From the NCBI RefSeq assembly GCF_001038625.1, contig NZ_CP011803.1:2976001-3040000 (forward strand): a stretch of 64,000 nucleotides of DNA, given 5' to 3'. The stretch is from Clostridium carboxidivorans P7. GTDB lineage: Bacteria > Bacillota > Clostridia > Clostridiales > Clostridiaceae. Positions 53,789-62,396 of the stretch are shown one piece after another. The position numbers were made by a program, and so were the translations under genes. The notes under the pieces are model-generated. The model saw only the letters and a list, made by a program, of their open reading frames with translations, did not search any database and was not told the DNA's origin. The first letter of the stretch is position 1. Each line of letters begins with the position of its first letter.

Positions 53789-56700
53789 TTACAGCATGTA
53801 ACTATATTTATCTATACAACTCTTAATTATATATTCCATCTCTTTTGAGATAACATCTTTTTCACCAATAGTGTACATAATAACTTTGTCATCTTCTCTT
53901 CTAACTTTACAAATACCTTTTTTGATATCAATAATATAAAAGCCCTTGTTTTCACTATTTTCAAAGTCATTTTCATTCCAGAAAACTGTCACCTTATCTT
54001 TATATGGATTCCCTTTATATGGACAGAAAATCCCACAATTACCACATTCGTTGCACATACCATCTAAATGTATAACCTGATGAGAAGAAGCAAAGCCTCC
54101 TTCTACATTAATAACTACATTGGCTCTATTAGGACAAACATCAACACACAATTCACAAATGTTACTGCAAGAGAGGCATCTTTCAGGTTCTTCTTCACAA
54201 TTTTGTGAATCTCTTAATACACCCTTCCTACTATATATTTCTTTTTCATCTATAGGGATAACTTTTTTCTCAAAATCATTATTCAATCTTTCTTTTGACA
54301 ATATATCTTTTGCAACTGCCTTTCCATCTGCTATTGCCTTTACAATTGTAGCTGGTCCTTTTTTTGCATCTCCTGGAATATATACATTGGAAATATTGCT
54401 TTCGCAAGCTATATTTAATTTAGGGAAACCCTTAGAATCTAATTCTATTCCATTTCCTCTCAATAAATCACTATTTACTTTTTCCCCTACAGCAGCAATA
54501 ACAGTATCCACATCTAAAATAACCTCTTTACCGCTTGGAACAGGACTTCTCCTGCCTGAAGCATCTCTTTCTCCTAAAGTCATCTCCTGACAAATCAATT
54601 TATTGTCCTTAATAGCCATTGGAGCAAGAAGTTCTTTTAAGACAACACCGTCAGTAACAGCTAAATCCAATTCTTCAGAATCTGCAGGCATGTATTCTCT
54701 AGTTCTTCTATATATAATAGAAACATTTTCCACTCCAGCTATCCTCTTAGCTGCTCTTGCTGCATCCATTGCTACATTTCCACCACCAATAACGCAAACC
54801 TGCTTTCCCAAATTGATGTTTTCTTTTTCTGATTTATATCTTTCAAGAAATTCAATAGCATTTACAGCTTTTTCGCTGCCTTCTTTTAAAGATAATCTTC
54901 CCGGTTTCCAAGCACCTATTGCAAGGATAATATAATCATATTTTTCTTTTAATTCATCTATATTAAAGTTTTCATTAATGCCAAATTTAAATTTTACTCC
55001 CTGCTTTTTTATAAGTTCAAAATCCTGATCAATCATTTCATATGGAATTCTAAAATCAGGAATTGCATATCTTACTACACCATAAGGTTTTTCTTTTTTG
55101 TCCATTACAGTTACATCCATACCATTTCTCCTCAAAAAGAGAGCTGTAGAAAGTCCTGCCGGACCTGCACCTATAACTACTACCTTTTTGCTGCTTTTTA
55201 TATCTGCTAGTTTGATATTTTCAATGTATTTCTTCTCAGCATTTAAAACAACAACTTTCTTCATATCCCTAATTGATATGGATGAATCATAATCTAATCT
55301 GGTACATTTAAACTGACAGTTGTGATTACAAATAGTTGCTGTAATTGCTGGTGAAGCATTGTCTTTAGCAATTATAGAAAAAGCTTCATCATATTTCTTT
55401 TTTCCAGCCAAAGCTATATATTCAGGAATTTGTTGATTTATAGGACACCCTATGCTGCAAGGTGCTGCTGCACAATCATAAATAGGAAGCTCCATAGAAA
55501 GCTTTCTACTCTCCACAGTTCTTGAATTTTTAAGATAATGTTTGTCATTTAAAGCTTCCAATAATAATTTTGATAACATATCTGTATCAATTTCTGAGAA
55601 GGCACCCTTAAGCTTTTTCTCTACCTTTTCAGCCATTTGAGCTATCCTCTCATATCCACCTGGCTTTAAAATAGTAGTTGCAAATGTCACTGGTTGAATT
55701 CCTACAGCTAAAATTTTATCAACATTAAAAAAGTCTGCACCACCTGAATAAGATATCTGCAAATCGCCTTCAAATTCTTTGGCTAATTTACTTGCTAATG
55801 ATATTGTAAGTGGAAAAAGAGAACGTCCTGACATATACATTTCCTCTCCAGGTAATTCATTGTTTTGAATTTTAACTGGCAAGGTATTTGTAAGTTTAAC
55901 TCCTATTTCCAAATTCATTTTCCTTGCTGCATCTTTCAAACGCTGCAGCATTGACACTGCATCCCCATACTGCAAATCATTTTTAAAATGTTCTCCATTT
56001 AAGGCTATATAATCATATTCCATTGTATTAAGTGTATTTCTAACAAACTGTTCTCCTAAAAGAGTTGGATTCATCTTTATAAAAGTGTTTAATTTCTTTT
56101 CTCTGAGCAAATAATTAGATATCTTTTCTATTTCTTCTGGAGGGCATCCGTGTAATGTAGATACTGTAATAGATGAACAAATAACTGGAGAGATTTTTTC
56201 TAAATCTTTTTCATTGAAATTATCAAATAAATTCATATTAGAAGTAATTACTTTTTTACATTCATTCCATACTCTTGTGTTTGAGGCATTCCTCATTCCT
56301 TCAATATAGTTATCTATTTTAGGTGATTTAATTCCATTTAAATCATAGCCTACACTCATGTTAAACATAAAATCTCTTTCATTGCTTAAATTAAGTTCTC
56401 TCATTAAAATATGAAGCAAAAACCAAGCTTTTATATATTCATCAAAAGCATCAGATACTTTTAATTCTGTAGACCATTCCACATTATAGCCTTCATCCTG
56501 TGCATAGATGCAAGGTTTAGCTACTGGTAAGTCCTCGCCATCAATAACTTGCACTGTTTTCAATTCAATAAATCGACTTCCAGTTAAGTAAGCAGAAACA
56601 ATGTTCTGAGTTAATTGAGTATTTGGTCCAGCAGCAGGTCCAAGGGGTGAAGCTAGCTTTTCACCAAATACCTCAATTGATTTCCCACTTTCATTTTTAT

Positions 56701-56806
56701 AAAATTTACTTTTATGAATTCCAAAAATAGATTCCTTTTCTTTTAATTCTCTTGTAATCCAAATAAGCATTTTTTCAAAAGAAATAGGCCGCATCCTATC
56801 ACTCAT
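53789..56806 (-). CDS. ygfK: YgfK-type multidomain flavin/Fe-S oxidoreductase
   Basis: 1005 residues. Residues about 1-430 resemble a dihydroorotate-dehydrogenase-like barrel (FGEKLASPLGPAAGPNTQLT, STLHGCPPEEIEKI). Near 445-475 is a Cys cluster (CAAAPCSIGCPINQQIPEY), then a GltD-like FAD/NAD(P)H module (VVIGAGPAGLSTALFL near 540, VIGGGNVAMDAAR near 665, IPGDAKKGPATIVKA). The C-terminus holds ferredoxin-type clusters (CLSCSNICELCVDVCPN, CNECGNCGIFCPYKGN). Once annotated as a putative selenate reductase subunit, it is now tied to anaerobic purine/uric acid metabolism, probably as the reductase that opens or reduces the ring. Confidence 0.93.
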   Translation of the reverse strand: MSDRMRPISFEKMLIWITRELKEKESIFGIHKSKFYKNESGKSIEVFGEKLASPLGPAAGPNTQLTQNIVSAYLTGSRFIELKTVQVIDGEDLPVAKPCIYAQDEGYNVEWSTELKVSDAFDEYIKAWFLLHILMRELNLSNERDFMFNMSVGYDLNGIKSPKIDNYIEGMRNASNTRVWNECKKVITSNMNLFDNFNEKDLEKISPVICSSITVSTLHGCPPEEIEKISNYLLREKKLNTFIKMNPTLLGEQFVRNTLNTMEYDYIALNGEHFKNDLQYGDAVSMLQRLKDAARKMNLEIGVKLTNTLPVKIQNNELPGEEMYMSGRSLFPLTISLASKLAKEFEGDLQISYSGGADFFNVDKILAVGIQPVTFATTILKPGGYERIAQMAEKVEKKLKGAFSEIDTDMLSKLLLEALNDKHYLKNSRTVESRKLSMELPIYDCAAAPCSIGCPINQQIPEYIALAGKKKYDEAFSIIAKDNASPAITATICNHNCQFKCTRLDYDSSISIRDMKKVVVLNAEKKYIENIKLADIKSSKKVVVIGAGPAGLSTALFLRRNGMDVTVMDKKEKPYGVVRYAIPDFRIPYEMIDQDFELIKKQGVKFKFGINENFNIDELKEKYDYIILAIGAWKPGRLSLKEGSEKAVNAIEFLERYKSEKENINLGKQVCVIGGGNVAMDAARAAKRIAGVENVSIIYRRTREYMPADSEELDLAVTDGVVLKELLAPMAIKDNKLICQEMTLGERDASGRRSPVPSGKEVILDVDTVIAAVGEKVNSDLLRGNGIELDSKGFPKLNIACESNISNVYIPGDAKKGPATIVKAIADGKAVAKDILSKERLNNDFEKKVIPIDEKEIYSRKGVLRDSQNCEEEPERCLSCSNICELCVDVCPNRANVVINVEGGFASSHQVIHLDGMCNECGNCGIFCPYKGNPYKDKVTVFWNENDFENSENKGFYIIDIKKGICKVRREDDKVIMYTIGEKDVISKEMEYIIKSCIDKYSYML

Positions 56807-56830
56807 TTATATTCCCCCTTGTAATATATT

Positions 56831-58027
56831 TTACTTTGCTAAAAACCTTGGTGGCTTTGCTTCAATAATTTCTGCAAATGTTTTTACAGGATCTTTTACC
56901 TTGCTTAAGAAAATCATTGAAGCAATGATATATGGTTTATATCCTGCCTGTTTATAAAGTTCTTCACGATATCTATCAAATACAGAAGCAGCTACTTCCC
57001 CCTGTTTACAACTTACTCCCGTAATATCTGCAGGTAAACAATGCATATATAATGCTTTAGAATCCTTAGTAAGCTTCATCATTTCTTCTGTACACTCCCA
57101 ATCTTTATAATTGGCATTTTGATTTAAAAGTTCCTTTTCAAGTACTTTTATTTCATCAAATTTACCTTCTCCATACAATTTAGTACGTTTTTCCATAGCA
57201 GCAAATGGAGCCCAGCTCTTTGGATACACTATATCTGCATTTTCAAAAGCTTCTTTCATAGAGTTAGTTTTAGTAAATTTGCCTCCACTCTTCTCAGCAT
57301 TATTTCTTGCAACCTCTTCTACTTCTGGCAGTATGTCATATCCATCAGGATGTGCAAGTACAACTTCCATACCCATTCTCGTCATCAAACCAATGATTCC
57401 TTGAGGTACAGATAATGGTTTACCATAAGATGGAGAGTAAGCCCATGTCATAGCCATTTTTTTGCCTTTAAGTTTTTCTGCTCCACCAAAGTAATGAATT
57501 AATTGGAGTAAATCCGCCATACATTGAGTTGGATGGTCTATATCACACTGAAGATTTACAAGAGTAGGACGCTGTCCAAGAATTCCTGCTTTATATCCTT
57601 CTTGAACTGATTCAGAAACTTTATGCATATACTTGTTTCCTCTTCCTATAAACATATCATCTCTAATTCCTATAACATCTGCCATAAAGGAAATCATATT
57701 TGCTGTTTCACGAACAGTTTCGCCATGGGCAATCTGAGATTTTCCTTCATCAAGGTCCTGAACTTTAAGTCCAAGCAAATTGCATGCACTTGCAAAACTG
57801 AATCTTGTTCTTGTGGAATTATCGCGAAACAATGAAATTGCTAGTCCACTATCGAATATACGTGGTGATATATTATTTTCTCTCATTTCACGTAAAATAT
57901 CAGCTACTGTAAAAACTGCTTTAAGCTCCTCATCTGTTTTTTCCCAAGTTAAAAAGAAATCATTATTATACATATTTTTATAGTCTAGTTTTTTTAAATT
58001 TTGGATAAGTTCTTTTAGCTTTTCCAT
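56831..58027 (-). CDS. ygeW: YgeW-type knotted carbamoyltransferase
   Basis: 398 residues, a transcarbamylase-fold enzyme: carbamoyl-phosphate loop NSTRTRFSFASA near 70, DIDHPTQCMADLLQ, YSPSYGKPLSVPQG and MHCLPADITG. YgeW has a topological knot and unknown native substrate; in the purine cluster it is expected to split a carbamoylated intermediate (such as one linked to 2,3-diaminopropionate) to give carbamoyl phosphate for ArcC. First gene of the minus-strand operon, with its own operator-like site. Confidence 0.93.
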   Translation of the reverse strand: MEKLKELIQNLKKLDYKNMYNNDFFLTWEKTDEELKAVFTVADILREMRENNISPRIFDSGLAISLFRDNSTRTRFSFASACNLLGLKVQDLDEGKSQIAHGETVRETANMISFMADVIGIRDDMFIGRGNKYMHKVSESVQEGYKAGILGQRPTLVNLQCDIDHPTQCMADLLQLIHYFGGAEKLKGKKMAMTWAYSPSYGKPLSVPQGIIGLMTRMGMEVVLAHPDGYDILPEVEEVARNNAEKSGGKFTKTNSMKEAFENADIVYPKSWAPFAAMEKRTKLYGEGKFDEIKVLEKELLNQNANYKDWECTEEMMKLTKDSKALYMHCLPADITGVSCKQGEVAASVFDRYREELYKQAGYKPYIIASMIFLSKVKDPVKTFAEIIEAKPPRFLAK

Positions 58028-58112
58028 AAGATATGCCTCCTAATTGTAATGATTCAATAAAATGTTTTAATGCAAACATATTTTGTCTTAGATATGGTGT
58101 AATTTAAAAATC

Positions 58113-58130
58113 GGATTAACTAGTTAGTAT
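58113..58130. promoter_or_regulatory. Operator-like site 1 at the ygeW promoter
   Basis: GGATTAACTAGTTAGTAT, centred on the palindrome TAACTAGTTA (58117-58126). It starts about eight bases after the -10 box of the ygeW promoter, so it covers the transcript start. Confidence 0.75.
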
Positions 58131-58136
58131 AATTTG

Positions 58137-58165
58137 ATTTTATAATAACAGGATATTTTTGTCAA
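58137..58165 (-). promoter_or_regulatory. Promoter of the ygeW-ygfK-ssnA-ygeY-arcC operon
   Basis: TTGACA (58160-58165) and TAAAAT (58137-58142), 17-base spacer, minus strand. Confidence 0.75.
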
Positions 58166-58252
58166 TATTAAATTAATTTTACTTTAATTGAAAATAATTC
58201 ATAAGAAATTTCAAAATTTACAACACCATTGGATTTTTATTTAATTGTAATA

Positions 58253-58282
58253 TTGATAAAGTATTATTAATATTATTAGAAT
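58253..58282 (+). promoter_or_regulatory. Promoter of the xanthine permease gene
   Basis: TTGATA (58253-58258) and TAGAAT (58277-58282), 18-base spacer, plus strand; operator-like site 2 follows at once. Confidence 0.65.
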
Positions 58283-58290
58283 AAAATATA

Positions 58291-58305
58291 CTAACTAGTA
58301 AATCC
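58291..58305. promoter_or_regulatory. Operator-like site 2 at the xanthine permease promoter
   Basis: CTAACTAGTAAATCC, the inverse of site 1 with one base changed; the preceding ATA extends the match. It lies nine bases after the -10 box. Confidence 0.75.
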
Positions 58306-58356
58306 AACCTTAAATTGCATTACTTTGATATAAGCTTATTTATAGGAGGTTTTACA

Positions 58357-59706
58357 ATGTCGGAACAATCTGTAAACAAGGTAAATGAAATGCTTCCTCT
58401 TCCAAAGCTTTTTACTTTAGGACTTCAACATGTACTTGCAATGTATGCAGGTGCTGTAGCTGTTCCTATACTCATCGCCTCTTCCGTAGGTTTGACACCT
58501 AGGCAGCTGGAACTTTTGGTAGCTGCAGATTTGTTTACTTGTGGTATAGCAACTTTAATTCAGGCAATTGGTATAGGGCCTTATGTTGGTATTAAATTAC
58601 CTGCAATTTTAGGATGTACTTTTGCTGCTGTTGGCCCTATCATTATTATTGGTAAAAGTTATGGAATGGCAACAGCCTATGGTGCCATAATAGTAGCAGC
58701 ACTTATCGTAGTATTAATTGCACCAATATACGGAAAAGTGTTGAAGTTTTTTCCAACGGTAGTAACAGGTACTGTAGTAACAATAATAGGTCTCTCTCTA
58801 ATTAATGTTGGTATTAGTAGTCTAGGTGGTGGTTCAGGAGCTAAAGATTTTGGAAGTATCTCTAACCTTTCACTTGGCACCTTCGTAATGATAGTTGTCA
58901 TATTATCAAATAAATTCTTTAAAGGATTTTTTCAAGCAATCTCTGTTTTAAATGGAATTATTTTAGGCACAATAGTTGCTGCATTCATGGGAAAAGTAGA
59001 TTTTTCAGTAGTTGTAAATGCAAAATGGGTAAGTTTTGTTAGTCCATTAAGTTTTGGTATACCCAAATTCAATGTTGCCTCTATAGTTATGATGACTTTT
59101 GTCATGCTTACAGTAATGATTGAATCCACAGGAACATATCTTGGCATAGGTAGAATTTGCGAAAAAAAGATTACAGAAAATGATATTGTACGGGGTCTTA
59201 GGGCTGAAGGAATTGCAACAATTTTAGGTGGTATATTCAATTCCTTTCCTTATACAACTTTTAATCAAAATTTAGGACTTTTAGCTCTAAGTAAAGTAAA
59301 AAGCCGTTTTGTTGTAATTGTTTCTGGAATCATCCTCATATGCCTTGGATTAATTCCTAAATTTGCAGCCTTAGCTACCATCATTCCTCAGCCAGTTATA
59401 GGTGGAGCTACAACTATAATGTTTGCAATGGTAGCTGTAGCCGGCATACAAATGCTTTCAAGTGTAGACTTTGATAAAAATTCAAATATGCTAGTAGTTG
59501 CCTGTTCCATTGGCGTAGGTCTTGGAGTTACTGTTGTCCCTGGTATACTTGATCATACTCCTCAATTTTTTAAATCAATCTTCAGCAGTGGTATAGTTTC
59601 TGCTTCTGTAGTTGCAATAATCCTCAATGCATTTTTAAATCATGGTGAAAAAAATGTCACTAATATTGAACTCTCTTCTGAAAATCACCCTGAAAAACAT
59701 GAATAA
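58357..59706 (+). CDS. Xanthine/uracil permease (NCS2 family)
   Basis: 449 residues from the ATG at 58357 (AGGAGG upstream). About twelve to fourteen membrane helices; LGLQHVLAMYAGAVAVPILIA at the N-terminus, GCTFAAVGPIIIIG, MIESTGTYLGIGRI and EGIATILGGIFNSFPYTTFNQN are signatures of the nucleobase/ascorbate transporter family. The Asn/Thr-rich NSFPYTTFNQN motif favours xanthine and uric acid type substrates. Placed within the uric acid cluster, so it likely imports urate or xanthine. Confidence 0.93.
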   Translation: MSEQSVNKVNEMLPLPKLFTLGLQHVLAMYAGAVAVPILIASSVGLTPRQLELLVAADLFTCGIATLIQAIGIGPYVGIKLPAILGCTFAAVGPIIIIGKSYGMATAYGAIIVAALIVVLIAPIYGKVLKFFPTVVTGTVVTIIGLSLINVGISSLGGGSGAKDFGSISNLSLGTFVMIVVILSNKFFKGFFQAISVLNGIILGTIVAAFMGKVDFSVVVNAKWVSFVSPLSFGIPKFNVASIVMMTFVMLTVMIESTGTYLGIGRICEKKITENDIVRGLRAEGIATILGGIFNSFPYTTFNQNLGLLALSKVKSRFVVIVSGIILICLGLIPKFAALATIIPQPVIGGATTIMFAMVAVAGIQMLSSVDFDKNSNMLVVACSIGVGLGVTVVPGILDHTPQFFKSIFSSGIVSASVVAIILNAFLNHGEKNVTNIELSSENHPEKHE

Positions 59707-59753
59707 AAATTATCAAGAACTTTTTACCATTGATAACCATTTATGTTAATATA

Positions 59754-59782
59754 TTGACATAAAAATGATTCAGAATTATAAT
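59754..59782 (+). promoter_or_regulatory. Promoter of ygeX
   Basis: TTGACA (59754-59759) and TATAAT (59777-59782), 17-base spacer, plus strand. Confidence 0.85.
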
Positions 59783-59788
59783 GAAAGT

Positions 59789-59807
59789 GGATTAACTGGT
59801 TAGTAAT
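59789..59807. promoter_or_regulatory. Operator-like site 3 at the ygeX promoter
   Basis: GGATTAACTGGTTAGTAAT, one base off site 1 in the shared core, placed seven bases after the -10 box. Confidence 0.75.
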
Positions 59808-59847
59808 ATTTATTAAAAATTTATATTTTTTTGGGGGTGGCTTGTCG

Positions 59848-61026
59848 TTGAAATGGATTGTTAATGGTAAAAAAAATCTTAAAGAGCATGAACCTTTATT
59901 AAATAAAAGTGACTTACACGAAGTTAAAAGCTTCCATGAAAGCTTTGAGCAATATAAACAAACTCCTCTCGTCAAGTTGGATGAATTAGCAAATTTCTTA
60001 GGACTATCTAATATCTTTGTAAAAGATGAATCTCTTCGCTTTGGATTAAATGCATTTAAAGTATTAGGTGCTTCCTATGCTATTGGTAAACACCTATCAC
60101 AAAAATTAGGTAAGGATATATCTGAGCTTCCATTTTCAGCATTAAAATCTGAAAAAGTAAAAAGTGAATTAGGGAATCTTATTTTTGCTACAACTACAGA
60201 TGGTAATCATGGAAGAGGAGTTGCCTGGATGGCAAAGCAACTTGGATATAAATGTATTGTATATATGCCTAAGGGAAGCACACAAAATAGAGTAAATAAT
60301 ATAGCTGAATTTGATGCAGATGTCAGCGTAACTGATTGGAATTATGACGATACAGTACGCTTTACAGCTGAACAAGCTTCTAAGAATGGATGGGAAGTTA
60401 TTCAGGATACAGCTTGGGAAGGATATACTGAAGTTCCTACATGGATAATGAAAGGATATTCTACTTTAGCTCAAGAAGCTATTGAACAATTACATGGAAC
60501 TATTCCAACTCATGTATTTTTACAAGCAGGTGTAGGAGCCTTTGCTTCTGTTATAGCAAGTATATTTGTTTCCACCTTTGAAAAAAATCCGCCAAAGATA
60601 GTTATCGTAGAACCTGAAAAGGCTGATTGTTTTTATAGATCCTGTAAAGCAGGTAAAATTGAAGCTGTCACCGGAGAAATGAATACCATAATGGCTGGCC
60701 TTGCCTGTGGTGAGCCTAACCCTGTTGGCTGGGATATTTTGAAATGCTGTACAGATGTATTCGTATCAGCCCCTGATTGGGTAACAGCAAGAGGAATGCG
60801 CGTTTTGGGAAATCCTCTTAAAGGTGACAACAAAATAATATCCGGTGAATCAGGAGCCGTAACAACAGGACTCTTATCCATTTTGTCCGAAACCAAATAT
60901 AAAGACTTGCGTGAAACATTAAAACTTGATAAAAACTCCAAAGTTTTACTCATTAGCACAGAAGGAGATACTGATCCACAAATATATAGGAACATAGTTT
61001 GGAATGGTGACTATCAAAGTCTCTAG
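59848..61026 (+). CDS. ygeX: Diaminopropionate ammonia-lyase
   Basis: 392 residues from a TTG seven bases after GGGGGTGG; an earlier TTG (59842) is too close to that site. A fold-type II PLP enzyme: QTPLVKLDELANFLG, LRFGLNAFKVLGASYA with the PLP Lys, TTTDGNHGRGVAW, GVGAFASV, and GLACGEPNPVGW. It splits 2,3-diaminopropionate into pyruvate and two ammonia, the step that gives carbon and energy in the anaerobic uric acid pathway. Confidence 0.93.
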   Translation: MKWIVNGKKNLKEHEPLLNKSDLHEVKSFHESFEQYKQTPLVKLDELANFLGLSNIFVKDESLRFGLNAFKVLGASYAIGKHLSQKLGKDISELPFSALKSEKVKSELGNLIFATTTDGNHGRGVAWMAKQLGYKCIVYMPKGSTQNRVNNIAEFDADVSVTDWNYDDTVRFTAEQASKNGWEVIQDTAWEGYTEVPTWIMKGYSTLAQEAIEQLHGTIPTHVFLQAGVGAFASVIASIFVSTFEKNPPKIVIVEPEKADCFYRSCKAGKIEAVTGEMNTIMAGLACGEPNPVGWDILKCCTDVFVSAPDWVTARGMRVLGNPLKGDNKIISGESGAVTTGLLSILSETKYKDLRETLKLDKNSKVLLISTEGDTDPQIYRNIVWNGDYQSL

Positions 61027-61051
61027 TTAAGAATTGATAACTCAAATCTTG

Positions 61052-61098
61052 TAATATAAGCATAATGCGAAGCTTTGCTTCACATTATGCTTATATTA
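61052..61098. terminator. Bidirectional terminator between ygeX and xdh genes
   Basis: Hairpin TAATATAAGCATAATG / CATTATGCTTATATTA; it can end the plus-strand ygeX and the minus-strand xdh transcripts. Confidence 0.8.
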
Positions 61099-61116
61099 AT
61101 TTAAAACTTTGTATAT

Positions 61117-61935
61117 TTAAATTCCATTGCTTTCAAGAAAATCTCTAAGTAAATTCATGCATACAACCTTTCTATATTCTGCTGAAATTCTGCCTTTTAT
61201 AGGGACAATAACCTTATCATATGCTGCAAGATAATCTTTTTTTAAAGCTTTTGCTTCTTGAATAGTCTTGCCAATGAGCATTTTATCAATATCTGGACAC
61301 CTTATGACAACATCACTAACTGCACCAAAGGCTGTACTGCACTTAGAAATTTTATTGTCTTCTATATTAAGAATACCTGCAAAAGATACTCTGGAGATTG
61401 CTAAAGCATTTCTTACTCCTACCTTCTTATAATAATAGTTATCAAAGCCTTCCTTACTCATGAGAATTTCAGCAAGTAATTCATCCTTTTTAATAGAAGT
61501 CTTTTTTCTCCCAAGATAAAATTCATTAATGGGAATAACTCTCTCCCCTTTACTGCTCACGAGACGCAATTTAGAATCTGTAACAAAAAAGATAAGTGCA
61601 CTGTCTGCTTTAGGTGATCCATTACATATATTTCCTCCAACGGTACCTAAGTTTCGAATTGCAGGTGCTGCAATCTGTTCTACTGCTTCTTTTAAAATGG
61701 CAGGAGTTAATTTATTTTCAATAACATCTGAGAAAGTAACGCCTGCACCAATACGAATATAATTTTCATCTTCTACTACATTTTTCATCTCAGCTACTTT
61801 ATTTAAAAATAAATATCTGGCATCTTCATTTGCCTTAATCATTAAATCCGTTCCTCCTGCATAAGGGGTAACATCATCCTTTGCAAGTATATGCAGTGCT
61901 TCCTTTAAAGATAATGGTCTATAACTATTTACCAT
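61117..61935 (-). CDS. Xanthine dehydrogenase FAD-binding subunit
   Basis: 272 residues with the CO-dehydrogenase-flavoprotein-type FAD domain: PYAGGTDLMIKAN near 20-32 and AAPAIRNLGTVGGNICNGSPKAD near 87-109, and a C-terminal domain of about 100 residues. It takes electrons from the [2Fe-2S] subunit and passes them to NAD or another acceptor. It overlaps the upstream Fe-S gene by seven bases. Confidence 0.93.
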   Translation of the reverse strand: MVNSYRPLSLKEALHILAKDDVTPYAGGTDLMIKANEDARYLFLNKVAEMKNVVEDENYIRIGAGVTFSDVIENKLTPAILKEAVEQIAAPAIRNLGTVGGNICNGSPKADSALIFFVTDSKLRLVSSKGERVIPINEFYLGRKKTSIKKDELLAEILMSKEGFDNYYYKKVGVRNALAISRVSFAGILNIEDNKISKCSTAFGAVSDVVIRCPDIDKMLIGKTIQEAKALKKDYLAAYDKVIVPIKGRISAEYRKVVCMNLLRDFLESNGI

Positions 61936-62396
61936 AAACCTTTTCCCTCCTTTGCTGCAATACCAATGGCTTTAACAATGGCATTATAACCAGTACATCT
62001 ACAAAGATTTCCAGAAATACCTTCTCTAATCTCTGCTTCTGTGGGATTTGAATTTTTGGAAAGTATACACTCAGATGCAAGTACCATACCAGGAATACAA
62101 AAACCACACTGCACAGCACTAACAGAGGCGTATGCCTTATCAAGAACTTCAAATTGCTTGGTTTCACGATATCCTTCAATAGTCATGACATTACTTCCAT
62201 CTATACTTCCTACTGCTACCAGACAGGAGTTAACTAGTCTTCCATCAAGTATAACAGAACAAGCACCACATTCTCCTTCCTTACAGCTACATTTTACACC
62301 AGTAATATGGAATTCATTTCTAAGTACATCAAGTAAACGCTCATTTTCCTTGGCAGAAGACCTAACTTGTTTCCCATTAAGCATAAATTTTATCAT
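61929..62396 (-). CDS. Xanthine dehydrogenase [2Fe-2S] subunit
   Basis: 155 residues with two [2Fe-2S] clusters: plant-type CSCKEGECGACSVILDG plus a further Cys (near 60), then CGFCIPGMVLAS and CRCTGYN in the helical domain. It carries electrons from the molybdenum subunit to the FAD subunit. Overlaps both neighbours by one to seven bases. Confidence 0.95.
   Translation of the reverse strand: MIKFMLNGKQVRSSAKENERLLDVLRNEFHITGVKCSCKEGECGACSVILDGRLVNSCLVAVGSIDGSNVMTIEGYRETKQFEVLDKAYASVSAVQCGFCIPGMVLASECILSKNSNPTEAEIREGISGNLCRCTGYNAIVKAIGIAAKEGKGLW

Noticed and set aside
54120..54590. Plus-strand 156-codon ORF opposite ygfK
   Set aside because: Shadow of conserved ygfK codons; no start signal and no recognisable domain.
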